From Tritrichomonas musculus (lineage: Eukaryota > Parabasalia > Tritrichomonadida > Tritrichomonadidae): a DNA stretch of 64,000 bases. The notes below the pieces were generated by a model, which was not told the origin of the DNA, searched no databases, and saw only the letters and a program-made list of their open reading frames with translations. Positions 9,694 through 19,873 of this stretch are shown piece after piece. The DNA is taken from contig JAPFFF010000017.1 in the NCBI GenBank assembly GCA_039105265.1, forward strand, positions 2,108,001 through 2,172,000, given 5' to 3'. Made by a program: the position numbers and the translations under genes. Each line of letters starts with the position of its first letter. Within the stretch, counting starts at the first letter, position 1.

Positions 9694-10749
9694 TCAAATA
9701 ACATTTTGTGGTTGTAAATATGATTTATCTATTGATTTGTGTGGGCATACTTTAACGCCATTTAAAATACACATATCTTTAATCGTAACGTCTTCGCCGA
9801 GAACTGTAAGATTGCTTAGATGAACCCATGCGCCTATTTTGCATTTCCATCCAACAATAGAATTTGTTATACAGGCTCCTTTTTTAATAAAGGCTCCTTT
9901 CATAATAACTGCATTTTGGATGTTACAGCAAGGCCCAATTGTCACATCAGGCCCAATTACAACGTTTGGCCCAATATGACAGTTTTCACCAATTTTTGCA
10001 CTTTTGTCTTTAAGAATAGTATTTGAACTTTTTAGGAAAGTTGGAATACACGAAATAAACGATTCTGGCGTTCCAATATCCATCCAAAATCCGTTTAATT
10101 TCATAACATATAGTTTATGATCAGCTGCAATTAAAGGGAAAATTTCGCGTTCAATTGATGTGGGCACTGGTTTTATTCTGTCAATGATTGATGGCTCAAA
10201 AATATAATGCCCTGCGTTAATTGAATTTCCCACAAAAGTCTGTGGCTTTTCAACAAAATTTGTTATAGCGCCGCTTTCATCGGAAAGAATAACGCCAAAT
10301 CTTGAAGGATCATCAACATCCCATGACATAATTGTTCCTTCACCACCATGAGATAAATGAAATTCAAGTAAATCTTTAAAAGGGTATGGTGACATGACAT
10401 CTGAGTTCATCATGAAAAAGCGATGTCCCTTTAAATGCTCCTTTGCTAATGAAATTGGACCAGCAGTTCCTAATGGTTCTGATTCAATTGATGGAATAAT
10501 TTGAATTGATTTCTTTCGTTCTTGGTATTCTTGCATATATGCTTTAAGATCATTTTGCAATTCTGAAAGGGCAAAAACTATCTTTTTACAACCAACTTCA
10601 GTTAAAGCGTCAAGCATATATTCAACCATTGGTTTATTGCAAAACTCAACCAGTGGTTTTGATCTTGTAAATGTTAAAGGACGGAGACGAGTTCCATATC
10701 CACCGACAAGAATAAGAGCTGCAAGAGGAAGGTCTTGATTATTAGTCAT
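9694..10749 (-). CDS. GMPPB: Mannose-1-phosphate guanylyltransferase (GDP-mannose pyrophosphorylase)
   Basis: The enzyme makes GDP-mannose from mannose-1-phosphate and GTP, supplying cytosolic mannose donor for N-glycans and other conjugates. The 351-aa protein matches the length of GMPPB/Psa1 (about 360). The nucleotidyltransferase signature GGYGTRLRPLTFTRSKPLVE lies at residues 17-36, followed by the nucleotide-fold motifs MNSDVMSPYPF and NAGHYIFEPSI. The last 100 residues form a left-handed beta-helix with hexapeptide repeats (IGENCHIGPNVVIGPDVTIG). No regulatory insertion like that of the alpha paralogue is evident. It is encoded upstream of, and in the same direction as, UGGT. Confidence 0.95.
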   Translation of the reverse strand: MTNNQDLPLAALILVGGYGTRLRPLTFTRSKPLVEFCNKPMVEYMLDALTEVGCKKIVFALSELQNDLKAYMQEYQERKKSIQIIPSIESEPLGTAGPISLAKEHLKGHRFFMMNSDVMSPYPFKDLLEFHLSHGGEGTIMSWDVDDPSRFGVILSDESGAITNFVEKPQTFVGNSINAGHYIFEPSIIDRIKPVPTSIEREIFPLIAADHKLYVMKLNGFWMDIGTPESFISCIPTFLKSSNTILKDKSAKIGENCHIGPNVVIGPDVTIGPCCNIQNAVIMKGAFIKKGACITNSIVGWKCKIGAWVHLSNLTVLGEDVTIKDMCILNGVKVCPHKSIDKSYLQPQNVI

Positions 10750-11922
10750 TATATTATTTTAGGCTATAATATAACTCAATTCAGATTTTTCACAGTATTG
10801 TTGGCCCATTTTTTGATTTTTCAATTGAATATCTTTTATTTTCTGAATTTATGTATTTATACTTTTATCTCGAAAAAAATTTAATAATGCATTATATTTA
10901 TATACGTATATACATTATGAGCCTACTTTAAATTCTGTAATTTAATTATAGCCTTATTATCTAAGAAATTAGAATCGTAATTTGTTGATAAAAACACTAA
11001 GTTAAACAGTAAATGCGTTTTTGGATAAAAGCCTTATATATAAATATATAATGATAACGAAAATATCAATCTACCGACTGTCAATAAATGATAAAAAAAA
11101 AAAAACTATCGATTATCAATTGATATTAAATATAGTGTTAATTTCATTAGAAAGTATATATATTAATTAACGGTTTCATTTATAAGGCGGTTTCTGATGG
11201 CTGACAAAAAATAATATAGTAAAAATAACATAAGAAAGCATTTTGTATATTTTGGTTATCAAAGTTTTGTTATTCTTATCATTTTTATACATTTCTCTTC
11301 ATTTTCAATCTTTCAATTAGATTTTTTACTATCAATTGTATCTCTATCACTTTTGTTCAAAATTGTTCTATTTAAAGCATAAGATTGAATTTTTTAAACA
11401 TCTGAATCTTATCAAATTAATGCTTATTTCAATGATATATTAAAATTTAGTTTTTATTTGTGAGCACGATTTCGATATAGAATTTGAATGCACTTTGATT
11501 TTGATTTAACTAACATTACGAATTCATAACAAGAAATTACTTTGGACTTGGGTTATTTTGCAATAAATCAGGATTGATTAAACATTTCAATTTTTGAAAA
11601 TTTTCAAATACGAATTGAATTTTTAAATATATCATTTAATCAAATGCATATTATGTCCTAGTTAAGATGAAAAGCATAATTATTTACACTAGAATTAAAG
11701 ATTTAAATTATTTGAAAAATTGAATGTACTTTTGAATGTTGAACCATTTCTTCTGAAAATTTTTTATCTAATAATTTGAATTATCAAAATAACCAAAATA
11801 AATCTCTTAAAATTCACTAAAGCCATTACAAATATCTCTCAATTTCTTAGCACTGTAATTTGAATTATTTATCAAAATGTGGAAAAATATAAAATTTAGA
11901 AAAATCTATTTTATAAAAAATA
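10750..11922. other. Intergenic A/T-rich stretch
   Basis: It lies between the GMPP start and the stop of the first Myb gene. It contains short A and T runs but no reading frame, RNA gene or inverted-repeat pair that I could support. Confidence 0.6.
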
Positions 11923-12792
11923 CTAAAAATCATAATCTAAGTCTAAAGAATTTAGACTTTGCATGTAATCAGGTATTTCAAATTCATTCCATCCAATTGA
12001 AGATGAAAGGTTGAATTCTGAATTTGAACCAAAAGAGTATGAGTCAATTCCATTATCGCTAATATCAATTTTTTTAACTATTCTAACTGGTGGGACATTA
12101 TTATCTTGCTTCAATGGATTTTGTTGTCTAACCTGTGCAGAATTTAAACTGTTATTAAAATCATTTGAATTAGTGGAAATATCTGAATTTGGTAAACTAA
12201 ATTCAACATCAAAATCAAAATATGGTTCTTCTTCTTGTGATACTTCGGCTTCTTTCTTTGGTTCATGGGTTGGCCATGTTTCTTTAAAAAGAGATGCTTC
12301 TGAAGAGTTTTGTGAATAGTTCGTGCTTCTCATGTAAATAAATGGTGTTGGTATAGTGGGAAGACTTTGTGGTCGTGTGCTAGTTAGTTTTGTGACTTGA
12401 GGTTTTTGATCTTCAAATTGGAAATTAAAATTACTAGGACAACTATTAACTTTGCTGATCTCAATATTTGAAGATATTTTCTTATTAAGATGCTTGTGCC
12501 ATCGGTTTTTGATGTCGTTGCCACTTCGACCTGGAAGATTAACCATCATCTTAGACCACTTAGGTCCAATAGCTTTATACATATTAATAAGGATATCATC
12601 TTCTTGTGAACTCCATGGACCTGACTTTAGTCCTTCACGAAGATAATTGATATACCTGTCGTGACATTGTTTTGGTGTTCTTCCTGGAAGTCTTTTTGAG
12701 ATCGCTTCCCAGTCTTCTCCCATCAACTTAACTAATTGACGAATGATTTGATTTTCTTGCTCTGTGAATGGGAATCTTTTTGATTTCTGCAT
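11923..12792 (-). CDS. Myb-like DNA-binding protein, copy 1 (289 aa)
   Basis: It has two Myb repeats at residues 6-105. Repeat 1 has Phe in place of the first Trp and keeps W28. Repeat 2 is complete with W60, W79 and W98. The linker region LPGRTPKQCHDRYINYL and the recognition helix RSGNDIKNRWHKHL are typical. Two-repeat Myb proteins of this size are a large family in trichomonads, where studied members bind promoter elements. The rest (106-289) is Ser/Asn/acid-rich and looks like a disordered activation region. Residues 1 to about 195 are almost identical to copy 3 (16226-17083), including about 25 bp upstream of the ATG. After that the two tails are unrelated apart from a short shared VRIV-x-KID motif. 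Confidence 0.93.
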   Translation of the reverse strand: MQKSKRFPFTEQENQIIRQLVKLMGEDWEAISKRLPGRTPKQCHDRYINYLREGLKSGPWSSQEDDILINMYKAIGPKWSKMMVNLPGRSGNDIKNRWHKHLNKKISSNIEISKVNSCPSNFNFQFEDQKPQVTKLTSTRPQSLPTIPTPFIYMRSTNYSQNSSEASLFKETWPTHEPKKEAEVSQEEEPYFDFDVEFSLPNSDISTNSNDFNNSLNSAQVRQQNPLKQDNNVPPVRIVKKIDISDNGIDSYSFGSNSEFNLSSSIGWNEFEIPDYMQSLNSLDLDYDF

Positions 12793-13512
12793 TTTTTATT
12801 TTGATTTTCATATCACTATAAAATGATATTCAATTAGTATTCAAAATAAATGAATTATCAGAAAAATTGATAGGAAAATTGAATATTAATTAACTATTAA
12901 GAGGTAGCATGTGTTACAATACATGTATCAATAAGCTTTTACTTTTAAAAATATGATGAATTCTAAAATTAAATCGAGATATAAATTTTTATATATTTGA
13001 ATTCATTCATGCTAATAACTTTTTGTGAGCATAGAATTATTTTAAAGGATTGTTATCAAAATATAATATTATTTGAATAAATTAACTTAAATTAAATTGA
13101 AGAATATATCGTATTAATCAATTATATTTACATTTGAGAAATCATTAATTTCAATTTAAATTCATGATATAAAATATTTTATAATAATAAATGCCAAATA
13201 TAAAATAAAGAAGTTATTTAAAAATTTATTGTTTTGCAGAACTTATTGAGAAGATTAAGATTAATTATTTCAAAATTTTCAATTAAGGAGGTAAACTAGA
13301 TTGATATCTAAAATTTTTTTATTTAAGACAACTATTAAAAAACTATATATGCTATTTATATATTTTTCTATAATAATTCTCAAACATTTAATAAAAAATG
13401 TGAATTGGATTATGTGTTCAATCCTGATAATTATTCGCAAAATGATTTCTTTAAATATTTACTGTATAATTTTGTATTATAAATTCTATACGTTATATTG
13501 AGACAAAAATAA
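12793..13512. other. Intergenic A/T-rich stretch between Myb genes
   Basis: The 25 bases next to the Myb copy 1 start are identical to those next to copy 3. Otherwise I see only low-complexity A/T DNA and a chance open frame without family features. Confidence 0.55.
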
Positions 13513-14154
13513 TTAAATTTGGCTCATTTCTAATTCAAATGCCATTTCAAATTCCATATGTCTTAGTTCTTCCTGTATTTGTTGTTGCAAGGGTATGATT
13601 TGTTGTTGCCTATTATTATTAATATTTTGTTCATCTATTCCTAAAAATCTTGGTAAAACTTCAACAGTAAAATCATTAGGAGATATCCTAACAATTGGTG
13701 GTTTTTCTGCCTCATCAAGTGATATCTTTTTAATTAGTTTCTGTTTATGCACTTTGGACAAAGAAGGAAATTGGTAAGTTTGATCATCATAAGATATCTT
13801 AGAATTATTGATATTATTAATTTTAACAGTTTGATTTGATTTTTTAATAAGATGCTTATACCATCGGTTTTTGATGTCGTTGCCACTTCGACCTGGAAGA
13901 TTAACCATCATCTTAGACCATTTAGGTCCAATAGCTTTATACATATTAATAAGGATATCATCTTCTTGTGAACTCCATGGTTCTGTTTTTAATCCTTCAC
14001 GAAGATAATTGATATACCTGTCGTGACATTGTTTTGGTGTTCTTCCTGGAAGTTTTCTTGAGATCGCTTCCCAGTCTTCACCTATTCTTTTAACAGTTTC
14101 ACGAATAATACGATTTTCTTGATCTGTGAATGGGTACCTTTTTGATTTCTGCAT
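13513..14154 (-). CDS. Myb-like DNA-binding protein, copy 2 (213 aa)
   Basis: The two Myb repeats align without gaps to copies 1 and 3 (W28, W60, W79, W98; same RSGNDIKNRW recognition helix). A shorter, different C-terminal region follows, containing an acidic/Gln-rich end (QQQIIPLQQQIQEELRHMEF). About 200 bp covering the end of repeat 1 and most of repeat 2 (roughly 13857-14050) are nearly identical in DNA to the neighbours, whereas the first 25 codons differ more. This patchwork suggests gene conversion rather than simple age. Same strand as its paralogues; probably a nuclear transcription factor. Confidence 0.92.
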   Translation of the reverse strand: MQKSKRYPFTDQENRIIRETVKRIGEDWEAISRKLPGRTPKQCHDRYINYLREGLKTEPWSSQEDDILINMYKAIGPKWSKMMVNLPGRSGNDIKNRWYKHLIKKSNQTVKINNINNSKISYDDQTYQFPSLSKVHKQKLIKKISLDEAEKPPIVRISPNDFTVEVLPRFLGIDEQNINNNRQQQIIPLQQQIQEELRHMEFEMAFELEMSQI

Positions 14155-15295
14155 ATTTTCATATGATATATATTTTTATATAAAATTCAATCAAATTTCA
14201 AACTCTTCTAACAATTTTCTTTGAAAATTTCAGACTGGAAGATTAAAATTCCTCAGAAAATAATAATAATAAATATTTGTTACAAAATCATTAATTTATA
14301 ATGTATATCATTAATATATCAAAATAATTTAGAGAAAGGCAGAATATTTTTTATATTATTACCGCTCAAGATCTTTTTCAATAGGAATAAATTTTTTCAA
14401 AAAATAATTTAGCATTACAATAAACAATTGAAAAAGTGGCTGGAGGTGAGATTATATTAACAAATGTATCAAATTATTTGTGAAAATTTCTCTCAAAAAA
14501 AATAAATGTTTTTAATATCTTTCATTCAAATAGAATCGGCCAGCACAAAAAATGAATCATAGCAGTTATTTTTTTCAATGATAATTAAATGGGTTATTGA
14601 CAAATAATTCAAAAATTATATATAATTTTCCTGTCATTTTTTGAAGAGAATTGTATTTTTTTGATAATAATTGGTGTATTTCTAAGATATGAAGAATATA
14701 TTAAATAATATAAAAATTTCATTGAAAAAAAAAATAATATTTAACCTTCTTTTGAAAATTCCATGTTTTTTTGAAAAGAAACGCTTGTGTTTTTGACATC
14801 AATTGTTATTTATTCTTCATTAATATATGAACCCGCTTTGGTATTGCAATTATTTTAAGGTTATAAAGATGATTGCAATTTAATTTTTTAAATATAAATA
14901 CGATTTTTATCAATTTTGGCTGTTTTTGATATATTTATTTTCATCAATCAAATAACAAACTTTAATAGAGGATTAGTACATTAAAAATAATACAATGAAT
15001 CCCTTTGATTTTAATTTTTTGGTTATTCACTTTAAATATTAAAAAAAGACTTAAAAAAATACTTTTATTATTATTTAGGAGTTTATTTATGGAACCATCA
15101 GAAAAATATAACTATACGAATTTCTAATTGATCATTTTAAGCATTTTTTGCAACTATAATGCAAAATTAAAATCTAGCATATTTTTTTTTTAGAATTATT
15201 TTAAATATTACAGAATTTAATGAGGCATTAAAAAGCATGAATGTTATTAAAATTCAACAAAACGTTATTTTTTCAAACTATTAAATTATTTTTCC

Positions 15296-15337
<42 letters not shown>

Positions 15338-16225
15338 TTTAAATGCTATGATAATTAATATGTTATGTTTAATGATGCAAAAACTTTAATTTTTCAATAT
15401 TCATGATTTTGAAAGAAAAAAAAATTAAATATAAAAATATAGGGTTATATATTATATAAATCATTAATTCTATGTACAATAATAAAAATATTTAAAAAAA
15501 TAAATGACAAATTTGTTCAAATAATAATATTTGGTCAAAAATCTAATATTTCTAATTTTATTCAATTTTTCAAAAAGCAGGTAATTTCTTACCAGTTTAA
15601 TCTCAAATTTCAGGCAGTAGTTCATTTTATTTGAAGCCTAATTCAAATTTTAATACACATTCAAAATATTCAATGTATAAAATTTTACATCAATATTGAA
15701 ATTTTAAATAGATATGGAACCATTTTCACAGAAAAATTAACAAAAAAAGGACCAAAAAGATTCGTAATTTTTATTTCTATATCATGACATTTTTTCTTTG
15801 TTTCTTAAATATGCATTCTTGCTTTCTTTTAACATATCAATAATTAATTATTTTTATATATATATTTTTTTTTTTAAAAAAGTAATTTCATATTATTCTC
15901 ATCTTCAATGAATTCATAATATCTTTAAAGCATTAATTTGATTAACATATATATTATATTTTCTATTTCAATAAATAATATATTTAATTTAAATCTCAAA
16001 AAAATAAGCTACCATTTGGCATAATTCCTCTTCTATATCATATATTAAATTAAGATATGAAATAATTTTTTCTAGGTGTTTTTTAATTAATAATTCAATA
16101 TGAAAAAAAAAAAAAAAGTATAAAAAAAAGATTTAAAAAATAAAAACTAAATAATTTATTTAGATCTATTAATAATCTAAATCTATAAATTCTATTAAAA
16201 TAAAATTTTTCTTTTGAAAATTGTA
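14155..16225. other. Intergenic A/T-rich stretch with a 36-bp T run
   Basis: 2.1 kb with no supported gene. It holds an uninterrupted run of 36 T at 15299-15334. At about 14440 there is a short sequence, aagtggctggaggtga, resembling aagtggttggaggtga inside the hairpin element at 18250-18481, so a decayed relative may lie here. No clean element ends could be found. Confidence 0.5.
15299..15334. repeat. Homopolymer T tract (36 bp)
   Basis: Uninterrupted run of T. Other long runs in the window are at 39293-39320, 44913-44941, 62268-62289, and 30205-30225 (A). Confidence 0.95.
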
Positions 16226-17083
16226 TTAAATCCATGAAAAGAAATCTAAATTAGGAGTACCTAAACTTTCAATGACCTCTTGCATTTCACAATCGCCCCA
16301 AAATTGGGGAGAATTGATGTCTAATTGGCTTGAGTCGTCTGAGTCAAATGAATCATAAGAATTTTGAGAGAGATCAATTTTGTTTACAATTCTTACAGCA
16401 GGTTGTTTAGGGGGAATTTCTTTAGGAAGAATTGGCTGTGAATTAATTTGAGAGATATTAGAATTAAAAGATTGAGAATTATTAAAATTAAATCCATCGT
16501 CAAAATCAAAATATGGTTCTTCTTCTTGTGATACTTCGGCTTCTTTCTTTGGTTCATGGGTTGGTCCTGTTTCTTTAAAAAGAGATGCTTCTGAAGAGTT
16601 TTGTGAATAGTTCGTGCTTCTCATGTAAATAAATGGTGTTGGTATAGTGGGAAGACTTTGTGGTCGTGTGCTAGTAAGTTTTGTGACTTGAGGTTTTTGA
16701 TCTTCAAATTGGAAATTAAAATTACTAGGACAACTATTAACTTTGCTGATCTCAGTATTTGAAGATATTTTCTTATTAAGATGCTTGTGCCATCGGTTTT
16801 TGATGTCGTTGCCACTTCGACCTGGAAGATTAACCATCATCTTAGACCATTTAGGTCCAATAGCTTTATACATATTAATAAGGATATCATCTTCTTGTGA
16901 ACTCCATGGACCTGACTTTAATCCTTCACGAAGATAATTGATATACCTGTCGTGACATTGTTTTGGTGTTCTTCCTGGAAGTCTTTTTGAGATCGCTTCC
17001 CAATCTTCTCCCATCAACTTAACTAATTGACGAATGATTTGATTTTCTTGCTCTGTGAATGGGAATCTTTTTGATTTCTGCAT
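16226..17083 (-). CDS. Myb-like DNA-binding protein, copy 3 (285 aa)
   Basis: Two Myb repeats (residues 6-105) are identical to copy 1, and the match runs on through the low-complexity region to about residue 195 (EVSQEEEPYFDFD) with very few changes. The C-terminal 90 residues are different, with Ser/Asp clusters and an acidic-hydrophobic end (VIESLGTPNLDFFSWI) that looks like an activation motif. The sharp change from near-identity to no similarity within one exon suggests a recent conversion event or duplication with a replaced tail. It is the most upstream of the three on the minus strand. Confidence 0.93.
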   Translation of the reverse strand: MQKSKRFPFTEQENQIIRQLVKLMGEDWEAISKRLPGRTPKQCHDRYINYLREGLKSGPWSSQEDDILINMYKAIGPKWSKMMVNLPGRSGNDIKNRWHKHLNKKISSNTEISKVNSCPSNFNFQFEDQKPQVTKLTSTRPQSLPTIPTPFIYMRSTNYSQNSSEASLFKETGPTHEPKKEAEVSQEEEPYFDFDDGFNFNNSQSFNSNISQINSQPILPKEIPPKQPAVRIVNKIDLSQNSYDSFDSDDSSQLDINSPQFWGDCEMQEVIESLGTPNLDFFSWI

Positions 17084-17262
17084 TTTTTATTTTGATTTTC
17101 ATATCACTTTTGGTATTTACAGTCAATTTGAATATATTTTACCTTTCAGAAATATTCAGAGTAGAAGATTATAATTTATCAGAAATTATAAATATTTTAT
17201 GAAATTAAATAAAAACAATTACAATCAATTTGAATATATTTTACATTTCAGAAATATTCTGA
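17084..17262. repeat. Imperfect direct repeat upstream of Myb copy 3
   Basis: A segment of about 50 bp containing tcaatttgaatatattttac and a following tttcagaaatattc occurs twice (about 17121-17166 and 17224-17270). The second copy is the one hit by the transposon that starts at 17271. Confidence 0.7.
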
Positions 17263-17270
17263 ATAGAAGA

Positions 17271-18131
17271 AAAGGTCGTACAACTGAATTTTAACAGTAA
17301 AACTCAATGATTGGTTTGTTTAAACTAATTATATTTTATTATAATAATAATAATCAGTTTTATAAATATTTGCATCGTACAAAATTCAAATTAAAATAAA
17401 AACTAAAAAGATATAAGTATATATTAAATTTTCTTCAGAAAATTAATTTGAGTATTTTATCTCAATTTATTTTAATTATTTTTTATAAGAATTTTATAAC
17501 ACTATATAAAAATTTAGAATAGCGATAACTTTTTATATAATTTATTTTAATCATTAATTCTTTTGATATCTTTTTATATGCTTGTAAAACATTAAGTGTT
17601 ATATAAAAATAGTTATTATTATTGAAAAAAAAAATTCATTTTTTAGCCAAAAATGCAGAAAAATTGAATTTGTTGAATTATTAAATGATGATTTTAAAAA
17701 AATTGGACGTTACAGGAGCCAAATGACGAATACAATTTTATTTATATGCATTTACTTTCTAATATATTTGAATTTCATTCTAAATCAAATGTCAGTTTTT
17801 TCTAAAAATGAAGATTTAGTTGATTGGTTTCATAAATATAAAAAGTTTAATATTTCAATTACTGAAGGATTTCGTCAAAAAGTAAAATATTATTTGTATA
17901 ACACATAGTATATCCATTCAAATGACATTTATATTTTTTAAATGATGCAAATATATAAGAAATCGATATATATTGAATTTTAATTAAAGTCTTTATTTCA
18001 ACCATTACATTTTATAATATTGGATATAAAATATATAAATTATATATTAGAATTATTAATTAAATTATTTATTAAGATAAATATAAATTTATTTAATTTT
18101 ATTTTTTATTCAATTTAGTTGTACGACCTTT
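17271..18131. mobile_element. 861-bp non-autonomous DNA transposon, 8-bp target duplication
   Basis: The ends are the inverted repeat aaaggtcgtacaact (perfect over 15 bp, weaker similarity beyond). They are flanked by the direct repeat atagaaga at 17263-17270 and 18132-18139. An 8-bp duplication fits the P and hAT superfamilies. The end AAAGGT and the duplication length are shared with the 6.4 kb P-like element at 33118-39534. The interior has one modest open stretch on the plus strand (about 17655-17908) reading ...VELLNDDFKKIGRYRSQ..., without an identifiable domain. It may be a transposase remnant or chance. Confidence 0.8.
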
Positions 18132-18249
18132 ATAGAAGATAATATTGTATTTGAACTATACAATTTAAGAATATTATTTTAATTATTGTGATTTATAAAT
18201 AATTTTAAATTATGATTAAAAAAATAATCATATTCTCTAAAGTCTATAG

Positions 18250-18481
18250 TCCAATTGCTTTTAATATTAATTCAGAAGAAATTGTATATCGAATACAAAT
18301 TTTGGATCTTCTCAAAAAAAATAATACAAAAAGTGGTTGGAGGTGATTATTTGAGAGAGAATTATTCAATATCCAATTCAATTTTATCGATTCTTCAGAA
18401 ATAATAATATTTTTTCTTTAGTTTATGAAAATTTGTATTCGATATACAATTTCCTCTGAATTAATATTAAAAGCAATTGGA
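18250..18481. mobile_element. Hairpin-like MITE, about 230 bp
   Basis: The two arms are 53 bp (18251-18303 and 18428-18480), inverted, and match at 52 of 53 positions; they begin ccaattgcttttaatatt. One further T/A pair extends the stem. The loop is about 124 bp. No convincing target duplication is visible. The nearly perfect arms mean that it is young or still mobile in trans, or that the palindrome is maintained. Confidence 0.7.
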
Positions 18482-19865
18482 TATTTTGAGTTTCGAATAT
18501 CAATTCATTTAAAAGTATTTCTATTCTATAACATTGTTCAATAGCTTAGATTTAGGCAGATTAATTCAATTAAGATATACACAAACAAGATCCTGTCAAA
18601 ACTTTTGTTATTTATTATATAAATTTTATAAATTCTATTATTTGTTTATATAATAAATTTATCCTGCAATTTCAAGATATTATTTTTTTTTAGATATTTT
18701 GGTTAAATAGAAAAATAATAATAATTGATAATTTTATTTTTAAATTTGTGAAAATTAATTTGAATAAAATAAAATCTAATGATATGTGAAGTGATCTTTT
18801 CACTTTTTCAAATAAATAGTTAAAATTTCAAACGATTATATTTAACTTAAGAGATATAACGGTCATATATAACGTAACTATTTTCAAATTGCATCTTCCT
18901 GATTAATCCGTTGAATTCATTCAATAAAAACTTAGGGTGGCACTGGGTGGGCCAAAAAAAGAAAAATGGGTCAAAAAAAACGTAGTAATTAGGTCACCAA
19001 ATATCCTCTCAATTTTTTCAATTGATAACGATCGAAAAAGGTCAAATAATTGTTCTTTTTTTTTTTTATTTTTCGAAAAATGTTGTCGAGTGTGGAGGGA
19101 GAAGAGAAATTTTTTTAAATTATGGATCGTTGAGGTCAATTTTTTACCTAAAATAAAACAGGTATTTTTATTGGGTTGATCAAATTCATTATTTCATATA
19201 TTTTGAATTTTCCCTAATATATTTGATTAATTCATTATTATTTATTTGCTTGTTTTTTTTTTTTTTCTCATCTTATTGATATTTAAAATTTTGAAGAATT
19301 TCAGTTAAAAGCAGAATATAATAAAATTAAGATAGCACGAATGCAATATTTAGCTTTTGGATGCGTTTAACAAAGTTTTAAATTAATATAAATTTTATTT
19401 TAAATAGTATAAAAAAAATAAGGCGCAGGGTTGAGTCGAACAAGTGGTATCTTATTACAATTATACCACTTAGAAAATTTCTCTATGTTTTTCCTAAACT
19501 TTAAAAAGATAAAGTCATATCGAATTATTATATTAATTCATCTCATTTTAACAAAATTATATGATTTTACCTCAAAAAAATGTTTTGAAATGAAAATTGG
19601 TGCAAAAATAATGATCAACATATGAAAAAAAATGATAAATTTTATCAGATAATTTAATATTTTAGATGTTTAAAATAAAAAAGCTGCAATAAACATTTTG
19701 TTTATGTCATATAATCATAATTTTAGAAATGCATTTCATATTTACTAATGAAAAGTTAAATAATAATTAAGGATATCTTTAATTATTATTATTTTAATTC
19801 TTAAATAGCCTCTTAACTTCATAGGAAGATATAAATATACTGATATATTAATTTATTTTGAATGC
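18482..19865. other. A/T-rich stretch with a decayed repeat and a tRNA-like hairpin
   Basis: At about 18943-19110 a segment resembles the 116-bp element at 19874-21199 (shared ccaaatatcctct and flanking text). It is heavily diverged. At 19432-19470 a sequence with tRNA-like 3' features is seen. No coding gene is supported. Confidence 0.45.
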
Positions 19866-19873
19866 AAAATTTT

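Noticed and set aside
13301-13501. 66-codon plus-strand frame rich in Ile/Tyr/Leu
   Set aside because: Typical of random translation of A/T-rich DNA; no start context, family or codon signal.
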